This document shows, in pieces, positions 1 through 8,717 of a stretch of 64,000 nucleotides of DNA. Numbering within the stretch: the first letter of the stretch is position 1; every line of letters begins with the position of its first letter. This DNA is from CAYNKA01 sp964397655 (GTDB lineage Bacteria > Spirochaetota > Spirochaetia > DTKZ01). Position numbers and translations under genes: made by a program. Location: positions 62,001 through 126,000 of the forward strand of contig CAYNKA010000002.1 in assembly GCA_964397655.1 (NCBI GenBank). Reading direction: 5' to 3'. Below the pieces are notes generated by a model, which saw only the letters and a program-made list of their open reading frames with translations, did not search any database and had not been told where the DNA came from.

Positions 1-621
1 GGCGTCGTGGGCGAGATCCTCATGAACTACCATCCGAGCGCGAACGGCTACATAGAGGAATACCTCGAGAAGCACGGCATGGAAATCGCGCTGCCCGGCA
101 TGACGGACTTCTTCCGGAAGGAAAACGTCGCCGACAAGCAGATGTCCATACGCGGGTTGCATCCCTTCCCGTTCCTCCACGGACTCAGGTCCGACGTTCT
201 GGAGGCGGTGTTCACCCGTGTGCACAACCGGGTGTCGAGACGCCTGGAAAGGTTCCGGTTCGCTGAAGACCCCTACTCGATCAAGGAGATCTCGAGGAAC
301 ATGACCGGGATCATAGACCAGTCCTTCCACATCGGCGAAGGCTGGCTCATGCCGGGAGAGATCGTCCAGATGGCGAAGCACGGGGTCAACTCCTTCGTGA
401 TCCTCAATCCCTTCGGCTGCATGCCGAACCATATCACGGGGCGGGGGATGATCAAGACGCTCAAGAAGCTCTATCCGCACATTCAGATCCTTTCCCTGGA
501 TTACGATCCCGATACGAGCTTCGCGAACATCGAGAACCGCCTGCAGATGCTCATCATCACGGCGCGCGAACTCGAAGGCAAGGTCTTCCCGAGGGTGACG
601 CCGGCGACCGTCAGGCGATGA
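1..621 (+). CDS. Acyl-CoA dehydratase activase-related protein, C-terminal part (5' truncated)
   Basis: The reading frame is open from the first base of the window, so this is the end of a longer gene, and about 206 codons are visible. The visible start resembles the C-terminal part of the large BadF/BcrA/HgdC-type activase proteins (DUF2229/COG3581 region), with a GVVGEIL segment followed by a YHP..N...YLE..G pattern and a glycine/cysteine stretch NPFGCMPNH at about residue 135. Such proteins carry [4Fe-4S]-linked ATP-dependent electron delivery to 2-hydroxyacyl-CoA dehydratases, but their physiological role in spirochaetes is not established. The stop codon overlaps the next start by 4 bp (ATGA), so the two genes are probably translationally coupled. 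The family call is fairly confident; the substrate is unknown. Confidence 0.72.
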   Translation, partial: GVVGEILMNYHPSANGYIEEYLEKHGMEIALPGMTDFFRKENVADKQMSIRGLHPFPFLHGLRSDVLEAVFTRVHNRVSRRLERFRFAEDPYSIKEISRNMTGIIDQSFHIGEGWLMPGEIVQMAKHGVNSFVILNPFGCMPNHITGRGMIKTLKKLYPHIQILSLDYDPDTSFANIENRLQMLIITARELEGKVFPRVTPATVRR

Positions 622-1460
622 TCGTCAGCGCGAGCCGAAGGACCGACGTTCCCGCTTTCTTCTTCCCGGATTTCCTGGACGCGATGAGACGCGGCTTCGT
701 CGACGTGAGAAATCCATTCGACGCCCGGCGGATTCGCAGGGTCTCCCTGAAACCGGAAGACGTAGACGTCGTCGTCTTCTGGACGAAGAATCCGATTCCC
801 ATGGAAGGCAGGTTCGCAGAATTCCAGGCTTTCGGCATCCCCTGCCTCGTGCTCTTCACCCTCACGCCCTACGGAGCCGACCTTGAACCCGGAGTTCCCG
901 GAAAGGAGGAGGTCATCGAGGCCTTCTTCCGTCTCTCGGACCGGCTCGGACCCGAAAGGGTGAGCTGGCGATACGATCCCGTAGTCATCGCGGACGGCAT
1001 GGACGAAGGCTGGCACCTCTCCAGGTTCGGCCATCTCGCGCGGAGGCTGGAAGGAAGGACCGGGCGGTGCATCACGAGCTTCGTTTCGCCCTACTCCTCG
1101 ATAAAGAGGAACCTCGGCCGAATCGGTTGGCGGGAGCCGGATCCGGTCGAGCGAAGACGCCTCCTTGACGGTTTGGCGGATCTGGCGGAGGCCCGCGGAA
1201 TGGAATTCCGGACCTGCGCGGAGGAACCGTCCGGGCCGCCGGAGCCCGGAGAACGGGAATTCCGGGACCTGCGGGGGGCCTGCCTGGACCCGGACCTTCT
1301 TTCCCGGATCGCCGGGAGGGAACTCGGGCTGTCCCGGGATCCCTTCCAGAGGAAGAACTGCCTCTGCGCGAAAAGCGTGGACGTCGGAACCTACGGCTCC
1401 TGCAGGGCCGGCTGTCTCTACTGCTATGCGGGCGGTGCCGGCCGGCGAGGGGTTCAATAG
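618..1460 (+). CDS. DUF1848 family protein
   Basis: This 280-residue protein begins MIVSASRRTD, the typical start of DUF1848 proteins, and contains the VVFWTKNP motif near residue 55. Its C-terminus is cysteine-rich: CLC around residues 250-255 and then CRAGCLYCYA at about 262-271. The CxxxCxxCY arrangement resembles an Fe-S cluster site of radical-SAM type, but it lies at the C-terminal end rather than the N-terminal end of a barrel. The biochemical function of DUF1848 is not known to me. The start codon overlaps the upstream stop (ATGA), which ties the gene to the acyl-CoA dehydratase activase-like gene and suggests a shared role in Fe-S or radical chemistry; that link is inference. Confidence 0.8.
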   Translation: MIVSASRRTDVPAFFFPDFLDAMRRGFVDVRNPFDARRIRRVSLKPEDVDVVVFWTKNPIPMEGRFAEFQAFGIPCLVLFTLTPYGADLEPGVPGKEEVIEAFFRLSDRLGPERVSWRYDPVVIADGMDEGWHLSRFGHLARRLEGRTGRCITSFVSPYSSIKRNLGRIGWREPDPVERRRLLDGLADLAEARGMEFRTCAEEPSGPPEPGEREFRDLRGACLDPDLLSRIAGRELGLSRDPFQRKNCLCAKSVDVGTYGSCRAGCLYCYAGGAGRRGVQ

Positions 1461-1529
1461 TTCCGTAAAAGCCGCCCAAAAGCGGGGAATTTCCCGTTTC
1501 TCCGCCCAGATTTATCCGATTTCTTCCGA

Positions 1530-1535
1530 TATAAT
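1530..1535 (+). promoter_or_regulatory. Putative -10 element upstream of the adenylate cyclase gene
   Basis: A perfect TATAAT hexamer lies 15 nt upstream of the ATG at 1551, in an AT-rich patch inside GC-rich surroundings. No convincing -35 hexamer is visible 16-18 bp upstream. There is no Shine-Dalgarno sequence between the hexamer and the ATG, so the transcript would have a leader of only about 9 nt. Confidence 0.4.
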
Positions 1536-1550
1536 AATAATACAAGATTT

Positions 1551-4286
1551 ATGCGTTCCTACACCTTATCGAAACAGTATCGGGAATTCTCCGCGAGATT
1601 CTCCGAGAAGCAGGGCGCGCTGAAAAAAGTCCCTTCCGGGATCCTGGCGCGAACCTGCAGGAAGATCAAGAACGCGGCGGGATTCGCCGGGTTCCTCGAA
1701 ATTTCGGACATGGCCCAGGTCCTCGAGTACGGGTTCGCCAACGCGGCGAAGACCGCGAAAAAGGACGAAAAGGCGTTCCGCTTCCTCCTCATCAAGGCCT
1801 ATCGTCTGCTTCTCAAGACCATGCCGAAGCCCCCGGGGAAGATCCCCAAGGCCTTCAAGGAGCTGTTCGCGCGGCTCAAGCCGAAGCTGCCCGGGGAATG
1901 GAGAATCCAGCGCGACGTGGACAGGCTCCTCGTGACGAACGACGTCTGCAGGATCCCGCGCAAGTTCTACGAAGAGGCACTGGACCGTGACCTTCACCTG
2001 GTCCTGGTCGCCTTCGATCCGGAGAGGACGGAACGAAACGTGGAGGACCTGACCTCGCTCGCGGACAGGCTCGCGGAAGCCGGAGTGCTCCTGCGACACG
2101 GCCCCCTGCTCCAAGAGAACGTGAGCGCGCCGGAGTCCCATTATTTCCTGCTCGCGTGCGGGGAAAAACCCGAGGACCTCGTCGCACGGGAGCACATTCC
2201 GGGATCCATCCTCAGGACGATCTACTCGCCGGGGGGGCCGGAGCGGGGAGCGGGAGCCAAGCCTCCGGCGTATCAGGAGGAGACCTTCCTCACGGAAAGC
2301 TTCAGGGGGGAGGAGGAAGAGATCGAGCTTCCCGACGAGCCTCCCGAGGCCATGCCGACCTCCGAGGAGGAGCTCGAGGCGCTCACGGACAAGGGCGACT
2401 CCCGGAAGAAGAAGCCCGATGGCAGGGTCTCGTCGAGAAGGCACGTCAGGTTCACGATAGGCTTCAAGCTCATCTTCATCATTTCCGCGATCCTCGTCCT
2501 TTCGCTTTCCGGAATGATCTTCCTCGCCTCCTACTTCTTCCTGGAGGATTCGACCGTGCGGGTCGAGGAGAACAACCACACGATCTCCCGGATCACCGGC
2601 CTCAAGGTGGAGGCGGACTTCCTTTCATTCACGGAAAAAGCCAGGCTCCTTCTTTCACTGGTCTCGGCAAAGGCGACGTCGGAGCGCGAAAGGGAGAAAC
2701 TCGCGGAACTCTTCTTCTCCGAGAACGAGGACATCCTGTACACGGGCGTGCCGGGAAAGGCGGAGTTCTTCAACGAGAAGGCCATGGCCGCCCTCGCCCT
2801 CGGAAAAGCCGACCTCCAGGCGGCGCTCGCGTCGCAGGCGGAAAGCCTCGAATCGGTGAAAGCCGGCGAAACCCTCGCCGTCAACCTCACGCCGGTACTG
2901 AAGCGGCCCGTTCTCGGGCTCGGCCTGCCCTTCCGCGAAGGCGGCAGGCAGGATGCGCTCGCGGTCGTCGTTTCCATCGAGAAGGCGCTCAGGACGGTGA
3001 AGGGTTCCGGGATCGCCAGGACCTTCGTCGTGAACGGCAGGGGCGAACTCATCCTCCATCCCGACGCGGACCTGCTCGCCGGCAAGGTCGATTACAGAGA
3101 CCTTCCCATAGTCGCCATGATGATGAAGAGTCCGATCGACAACGGCCAGACCCAATACCCGGACGCGGACGGCAGGACCTATCTCGGATCGTTCAAGCGC
3201 ACCGCGTTCGGGAACATCGGAGTCGTCACCGTCGTTCCCGCCGAGAAGGCATTCGAGGCCGTGAAGAACATCCAACGGCGCAACCTCTACATCATGCTCG
3301 CGGTCCTCTCCCTCGCGGTCATGGTCGTCTATTTCTTCGCCAAGACGATCACGACGCCGGTGAAGGCGCTCATGGGCGCCGCGCTCCGGGTCGAGGAGGG
3401 AAAATTCATCCTCGACATGAAGCCGACCTCGCGGGACGAGCTCGGAGCCCTCACCGAGACCTTCGTCGAAATGGGAAGGGGCCTCGCCGAGCGCGAAAAG
3501 ATCAAGGACGCCTTCGGAAAATTCGTGAACAAGGAAATCGCGGAAAAGGTCCTCAAGGACGAGATCTCCCTCGGCGGCGAACGCAAGGAGGCGACCATCT
3601 TCTTCTCCGACATCAGGTCCTTCACCGCGATTTCCGAGAAGCTCCAACCTGAGGAGGTCGTCGACTTCCTCAATCAGTACATGACCAGGATGGTGAACTG
3701 CGTGAACTCGACCGGCGGAGTCGTGGACAAGTTCATCGGCGACGCGATCATGGCGGTCTGGGGCGTTCCGGTCTCCTCCGGCCGCGACGCCCAGGACGCG
3801 GTAGACGGGGCCCTCATGATGAGAAAGTCGCTCGCGGAGTTCAACCAGGGCCGGGGATCCGACAAGAAACCCCTGATCAGGATAGGCTGCGGCATCAATT
3901 CCGGGCCGGTGGTCGCAGGGCAGATCGGCTCCACGGAGAGGATGGAATACACGGTCATCGGCGATGCGGTGAACCTCGCCTCCAGGATCGAGGCGCTCAA
4001 CAAGCCCTTCGGAACCGACATCCTGGTATCCGAGGACACCCTGAAGGAACTCGGCGACGGTTACGTCGTCGAGCCCATGGAGGCGATCAAGGTCAAGGGC
4101 AAGAGGGACCCGCAGAAGATCTTCGCGGTGCTCGGCAGGAAGGACGATCCCGACGCGCCCGGCAGCCTGGACGAGCTCAGGAGACGCATCGGCATCGATC
4201 CCGCGTCCTTCAAACGGGGAAGCGTCGACGAGGAAGAGAAGAAATACGAGATACTTTCCGCAAAGAAGGGGACCGGGAAGGCATGA
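1551..4286 (+). CDS. Membrane-anchored class III adenylate cyclase with Cache-like sensor and HAMP domain
   Basis: The 911-residue protein likely makes cyclic AMP from ATP. Residues 1-300 form a soluble, unrecognised N-terminal region with an acidic linker. A first membrane helix lies at about 303-328, followed by a probable extracytoplasmic Cache-type sensor (about 330-575), a second helix (about 578-598), a HAMP region and a class III cyclase domain (about 675-860). Metal-binding aspartates are visible in FFSDIRSF and FIGDAIMAVWG. The Lys in VDKFIGD and the Thr in YTVIGDAVNLASR are the pair associated with adenine rather than guanine specificity, and the Asn and Arg of NLASR are the catalytic pair. 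The gene overlaps the following FecR-domain gene by 4 bp. No Shine-Dalgarno precedes the ATG. The N-terminal region has no family assignment from me. Confidence 0.88.
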   Translation: MRSYTLSKQYREFSARFSEKQGALKKVPSGILARTCRKIKNAAGFAGFLEISDMAQVLEYGFANAAKTAKKDEKAFRFLLIKAYRLLLKTMPKPPGKIPKAFKELFARLKPKLPGEWRIQRDVDRLLVTNDVCRIPRKFYEEALDRDLHLVLVAFDPERTERNVEDLTSLADRLAEAGVLLRHGPLLQENVSAPESHYFLLACGEKPEDLVAREHIPGSILRTIYSPGGPERGAGAKPPAYQEETFLTESFRGEEEEIELPDEPPEAMPTSEEELEALTDKGDSRKKKPDGRVSSRRHVRFTIGFKLIFIISAILVLSLSGMIFLASYFFLEDSTVRVEENNHTISRITGLKVEADFLSFTEKARLLLSLVSAKATSEREREKLAELFFSENEDILYTGVPGKAEFFNEKAMAALALGKADLQAALASQAESLESVKAGETLAVNLTPVLKRPVLGLGLPFREGGRQDALAVVVSIEKALRTVKGSGIARTFVVNGRGELILHPDADLLAGKVDYRDLPIVAMMMKSPIDNGQTQYPDADGRTYLGSFKRTAFGNIGVVTVVPAEKAFEAVKNIQRRNLYIMLAVLSLAVMVVYFFAKTITTPVKALMGAALRVEEGKFILDMKPTSRDELGALTETFVEMGRGLAEREKIKDAFGKFVNKEIAEKVLKDEISLGGERKEATIFFSDIRSFTAISEKLQPEEVVDFLNQYMTRMVNCVNSTGGVVDKFIGDAIMAVWGVPVSSGRDAQDAVDGALMMRKSLAEFNQGRGSDKKPLIRIGCGINSGPVVAGQIGSTERMEYTVIGDAVNLASRIEALNKPFGTDILVSEDTLKELGDGYVVEPMEAIKVKGKRDPQKIFAVLGRKDDPDAPGSLDELRRRIGIDPASFKRGSVDEEEKKYEILSAKKGTGKA

Positions 4287-7036
4287 CGCGACGTTTCTCG
4301 TTTCGCGACGCCTTCGTCCTCCTCGCCGGCACGCTCTGCATGGCCGGAGCTGCATGGCTCTTCTGGGAGGATCTGCGCGCGTCCATTCGGCATTCCGGCG
4401 AAAACTCAATAGGTACCATCACCTTCAAGCGCAGGAACGCCCAGAGGAAGTACGCGGACCGGGTCGTATGGGAGACCATAGACAGGAGCCAGCCGGTCTT
4501 CCCCCAGGACAGCATCCGTACCGTGGAGGACTCGGGGGCGGTGGTCCGCCTCGTGGACGGCACCGAGATCACCCTGGACGAGAAGACCCTCATCACCCTC
4601 GAATGGGGCGCAGACAGGAAGGCCATCTCCTTCCTCGAAGGGAACATCACGGCGAAGCGCGAGACGGCGAACGCCGCGGACGAAGGGGAGATCCTCATTC
4701 GGAGCAATGACGCGGCGATCAGCCTCGGCAAGGCGGAGGTGAACCTCGGAAAGGACCGGTCGGGCAACCTCGCACTCGCCGTGGAAAAAGGCGAGGTGAA
4801 GCTGAAGACCGGCGGCGACGAGAAGAAGGTGACGAGTTCGGAGACCGCGGTCGTGGACGCGGCGACGGCGAAGGCCACGGTGAAGGCTCCTTCCCTGCTC
4901 CCCGAGTCGCCAGGAGCGAACGCCTTCTACGTGACCCATGGGGACGACCTTGAAACGTCCTTCGTCTGGAAACGGAAAGCCGCGGGATTTCCCGTAGTCG
5001 TCGAGATCTCGGAAAGCTCGGATTTTTCCAAGATCATCCGCGCCGAAAAGTCCGACGGCGTTTCGATCGGAATCGTGCTGCAGCCGGGCACCTTTTTCTG
5101 GAGGCTCAGGGAGGAAGGCGGGGAAACGACGCTTTCGAGGAAGCTCACGATCCTGAAGGATCCTCCGCTCACGGCGATCTCGCCGAGGGAGGGAACGGGT
5201 TACTCCTACAGGACGGAAAAGCCGCTCATCCGCTACATCTGGGAATCCTCCGACATCGCGACGGAGTACGAGTACGAGATCGCGCGCGACAGGGGCATGA
5301 AGGACGTCGCGGGCAGCGGAAGGACGGACCGGGAGTCCGTCTCGCTCGACATCCTGGGCGAAGGAACCTACTTCTGGCGGGTCCGGCCCTATTACGGGTT
5401 CGGCGGGATCGGGATCTCCGGTTCGTCGCAGATCCAGAGCTTCACGATCACGCGCATCGAGGAACTCAGGCCCGCGAAGCCGCTGTCTCCCCGCGAAGGG
5501 GAGGAACTCGGAGGTTTCACCGTCAGGGAAAAGGGAGTCCTCTTCAACTGGGAACAGGACCGCGACGTCGTGAACAGCCTCGTCGTCATCGGAAGGGACC
5601 GGGATCTCAAGGAACCGCTCAGAAGCTACGAGGCCGCCGGCAACTTCTTCACCCTGCGGAGGGACCTCGAGCCGGGAGCGTGGTTCTGGCGGGTCCAAGG
5701 CAAGGCGAAGGACGGAACCGCCGCCCCGCCTTCCGGAATCGCGTCCTTCGTCGTGAAGGAGGCCAAGGCCGCGGTGACGCCGCTCGGACCGAAGGACGGG
5801 TGGAGGTTCGACCAGAAGGAAGCGGGATCGATCGCTTTCACCTGGTCCGCGGACGCCCCGGGAAAATTCGTTTTCCGTCTGGCCAAGGACAGGAGCATGG
5901 TTCCGGCCATTTCCGAAACCGTGCTCGAGAAGGCCTCCATCTCCCCCGCCGCCCTCCCCCCCGGGGATTACTTCTGGCAGGTGTCTCTCGTCGCCGACGA
6001 CGGAACTCCGAGGGCGGCGGGTCCGGTCTCCGCCTTTTCCGTGCTGCCCGGCCTAGCGGCTCCGGAACTGACCGACCCGAAGCCGGGAAGCAATCTCAAG
6101 CTCGTGAACGCCGACTCGCTCGGCTTCGGATGGACCGCGGTGCCCGGAGCGGACCGTTACCGGTTCAGGCTCCTCGGGGCGGGCGGGGACAAGCCGATCG
6201 CTGAGGCCACGTCCGAATCCCCGGCCTTCATCCTGCGGGATCCCCTCTCCATCGGCAAGGGGACCTTCACCTGGTCGGTCGTCGCTTCAGTGGGAGAAAC
6301 GCCGCTTTCCGCGGCACGCGAAGGCAACGAGGCGAAGGCATCGTTCTCGGTATCGGAGGCGAAGAGGATAGCAGCGATGGAGGCGAGACAGCCTCGGGAA
6401 GGAGAAGTGATCGAGGGCCTCGCCTCGCTGAGGAACGGCGTAGTCTTTCGCTGGACTCCGCCCGCCGGGGAACGAGGCACCGCGGTCTTCTCCCTCGGCA
6501 GGGACCGCGACCTCTCGAACCCATCGAAGACGATAGAGACAGCTGGCCGCGAAATCCGGGTCGACGGGCTCGATGCGGGCCTCTGGTTCTGGAAGGTCGG
6601 GGGACGGACCTCCGACGGACTCGAAATCCCCGCATCCGAGTCGCGGTCCTTCCGAATAGCCGCGGTCCCCCCGCTCGGGCGTCCCGTGCCGATCTCCCCG
6701 GCGCAGGGAAGCCGCGTGGACATGACGGGAAGGAAAAGCCTTCCGCTCTCGTGGTCCGGCGTTCCCGAAGCGTCCCATTACGTGATCTCCCTCGTCGAGA
6801 AGAAGACGGGCAGGAAGGTCTTCGCGGAGAGGACCGTGAGGGAGACTTCGCTCGTCTTCGACCGGCTCGAGGCCCTCGACGAAGGAACCTTCAGGTTGAC
6901 GATCCGGGCCGTCTCCGTCGACGGCAGGGGCAGGATCGAACGGACGAGCGAGGCCGCCGCCGATTTCGACATCGTCCTGAGCGCCCGGCCTTCGAGGCCG
7001 GACCTCATTTCGCCGCGGATACAGTATGTGGACTAG
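4283..7036 (+). CDS. FecR-domain protein with seven ~100-residue Fn3-like repeats
   Basis: This 917-residue protein has an N-terminal membrane anchor (about residues 9-26), a FecR-type domain (about 58-170, with RLVDGTEITLDEKT), and then a long periplasmic part made of repeats. The end of each repeat is marked by a Gly-aromatic-Trp signature: GTFFWRL (about 269), GTYFWRV (360), GAWFWRV (466), GDYFWQV (562), GTFTWSV (660), GLWFWKV (766) and a weaker GTFRLTI (867). The spacing of close to 100 residues suggests fibronectin-III or Ig-like folds. FecR domains in spirochaetes occur outside iron-siderophore signalling and their role is unknown. The start overlaps the cyclase stop (ATGA), and the 3' end overlaps the next gene by 11 bp, so cyclase, FecR protein and barrel protein form one operon. 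Confidence 0.8.
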   Translation: MTRRFSFRDAFVLLAGTLCMAGAAWLFWEDLRASIRHSGENSIGTITFKRRNAQRKYADRVVWETIDRSQPVFPQDSIRTVEDSGAVVRLVDGTEITLDEKTLITLEWGADRKAISFLEGNITAKRETANAADEGEILIRSNDAAISLGKAEVNLGKDRSGNLALAVEKGEVKLKTGGDEKKVTSSETAVVDAATAKATVKAPSLLPESPGANAFYVTHGDDLETSFVWKRKAAGFPVVVEISESSDFSKIIRAEKSDGVSIGIVLQPGTFFWRLREEGGETTLSRKLTILKDPPLTAISPREGTGYSYRTEKPLIRYIWESSDIATEYEYEIARDRGMKDVAGSGRTDRESVSLDILGEGTYFWRVRPYYGFGGIGISGSSQIQSFTITRIEELRPAKPLSPREGEELGGFTVREKGVLFNWEQDRDVVNSLVVIGRDRDLKEPLRSYEAAGNFFTLRRDLEPGAWFWRVQGKAKDGTAAPPSGIASFVVKEAKAAVTPLGPKDGWRFDQKEAGSIAFTWSADAPGKFVFRLAKDRSMVPAISETVLEKASISPAALPPGDYFWQVSLVADDGTPRAAGPVSAFSVLPGLAAPELTDPKPGSNLKLVNADSLGFGWTAVPGADRYRFRLLGAGGDKPIAEATSESPAFILRDPLSIGKGTFTWSVVASVGETPLSAAREGNEAKASFSVSEAKRIAAMEARQPREGEVIEGLASLRNGVVFRWTPPAGERGTAVFSLGRDRDLSNPSKTIETAGREIRVDGLDAGLWFWKVGGRTSDGLEIPASESRSFRIAAVPPLGRPVPISPAQGSRVDMTGRKSLPLSWSGVPEASHYVISLVEKKTGRKVFAERTVRETSLVFDRLEALDEGTFRLTIRAVSVDGRGRIERTSEAAADFDIVLSARPSRPDLISPRIQYVD

Positions 7037-8717
7037 AAGAATCGCATCCGCGCTCGTCTGCGCGGTCTTCGCCCTGTGCATCGGCTTCCCGGCCCCTGCC
7101 GAGGACAAGCCCCGTTCCCCCGCGGCGGCGCAGCGCAGGAAGATCGAATGGCAGGCTGTCGAGGGGGCCAGGCGCTACGAGGTCAAGATCCGGGACGCGG
7201 AGAAGAAGATCGTCCTCGAGAGCTACTCCGAAATTCCCCACCTCGAAGCGGCTCTCCCTCCCGGCGTCTACGAAATCAAGATCACGGTGATGAACGTCTT
7301 CGACAAGCCCGCAGTCGCGTCGGACTGGATGGAATTCAGGATCGTGAGAACGGGTCTCCCCGAAGTCTCGGATTTCGGCCCGAAGGTCTTCTACCGCGGC
7401 ACGGGAAAAAATACCATGAAGCTGTCCGGCTCGATGTTCATGGAGGAGACCAAGGTTTTCCTCGCCGGGTCGGGACGGTCCTACCCCCTCGGGGTCGAGG
7501 ACGTCGAGGACGCTTCCATGACCGTTTCCTTCGATCCAGCTTCCCTGGCCCCCGGTTCGTACGACCTCGTGCTGGAGAACCCCTCGGACTACCGGAAGAC
7601 GGTCCCGGGAGCCGTGTCAGTCCGAGAGAGGACGCTCCCGATTCCCGAGGTCCTCTCCCTGCGGGAGGGGACGAACGACAGGGTCTACGCGCTCTCGGTA
7701 AGGGGAAGGGGCTTCGAGAAGGACTGCGGAATCTCCTTCGAAACCGCTGACGGAAAGGTCCTGAAGCCCTCGGTCGTCGAGGTCCTTTCGGGCGACGCTA
7801 TCGCCTTCAGCCTCAACCTCGCCGAAAAAGCCCCAGGGCCCTACGATCTCGTCATCGAGAATCCGGGTGGGCTCAAGGGCATCCTGAAATCCGCCCTTCT
7901 CGTGAAGGACGCCCTGAGGGAGCCGCTCGCCGGAATAAGGATCGGTCCACTTCCCTCGGACAGGCCGGAAGGGGTCCTCGCTCCTTCCGTCCGCCGCGCC
8001 GAGGCGAAGGCCGAACCCGCGGCGCGTCAGGAGGTCCCCGCCCCTCCCTCGCCGCCTCCGGCGGAGCCTAGGCCTTCCGCGCCTCCTGCCGCCTCCTCGG
8101 CGGCCGCGGAGAGGAAACCGGAGGCCGCGGCCAAGCCGGAGCCTCCCGCTCCTCCGAGGTCGGTCGAGGACCGATCGCAGCCGAGGCCCGAAGGAGCCCT
8201 GTACGCAACCTTGGGCTGGAGCCCCTGCCTCGTCATGAAGGAAGACTACTCGAAACAGTTCGGGGATTTTTCGCTGATCGGCGCCTCCCTCGCCGTGGGC
8301 TTCGAGTTCGGCGCCTTCTTCCCGGAAATTCCCGTGCTCAGGAACCTGGGGTTCGAGCTCTGCGGCCAGTACGCGCGCTTCCAGGGCGAAACAAGCGACA
8401 CCGTCACGAGCTCCGGCCTCGACGTGATCACCGCGGGAACCAGCTTGACGTTTCGGACGAGATTCGACTTTCCGCTCAACCTCACGGCGAGGCTCGGATA
8501 CGGATTCGCCTTCTCCTTCGTGAAGAAATCGAGCCCGCTCGCGACGTTCGAGGAGAATTCCACGGACAGCTGCTTCCAGGCCGGGGCAGGCCTCAGATGG
8601 GACTTCGACAGGAGGTTCTTCGCCGAGGCCGGAGCGGACTGGACCGGAACCCTCTACGTCGGCTCCACCTTCTACGCGCTTCGCCCCTTCCTGAAATTCG
8701 GCGTCGTCCTCGATTAG
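7026..8717 (+). CDS. Secreted protein with Fn3-like and IPT-like domains, Pro/Ala linker and C-terminal outer-membrane beta-barrel
   Basis: The 563-residue product starts with a signal peptide (residues 1-25, cleavage near PAPAED). Residues about 38-105 resemble one more copy of the Fn3-like repeat of the upstream gene (IEWQAVEGARRYEVKI). Two IPT/TIG-like segments follow (about 110-300), each with the pattern GxYDLVxENP. A low-complexity Pro/Ala/Glu linker covers about 325-390. The last 165 residues alternate polar and hydrophobic residues with many aromatic ends, as in an outer-membrane beta-barrel, and the protein ends FLKFGVVLD. It is probably an outer-membrane partner of the FecR-domain protein; this is inference. 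Its TAG stop interleaves with the TAA stop of the convergent gene. Confidence 0.7.
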   Translation: MWTRRIASALVCAVFALCIGFPAPAEDKPRSPAAAQRRKIEWQAVEGARRYEVKIRDAEKKIVLESYSEIPHLEAALPPGVYEIKITVMNVFDKPAVASDWMEFRIVRTGLPEVSDFGPKVFYRGTGKNTMKLSGSMFMEETKVFLAGSGRSYPLGVEDVEDASMTVSFDPASLAPGSYDLVLENPSDYRKTVPGAVSVRERTLPIPEVLSLREGTNDRVYALSVRGRGFEKDCGISFETADGKVLKPSVVEVLSGDAIAFSLNLAEKAPGPYDLVIENPGGLKGILKSALLVKDALREPLAGIRIGPLPSDRPEGVLAPSVRRAEAKAEPAARQEVPAPPSPPPAEPRPSAPPAASSAAAERKPEAAAKPEPPAPPRSVEDRSQPRPEGALYATLGWSPCLVMKEDYSKQFGDFSLIGASLAVGFEFGAFFPEIPVLRNLGFELCGQYARFQGETSDTVTSSGLDVITAGTSLTFRTRFDFPLNLTARLGYGFAFSFVKKSSPLATFEENSTDSCFQAGAGLRWDFDRRFFAEAGADWTGTLYVGSTFYALRPFLKFGVVLD

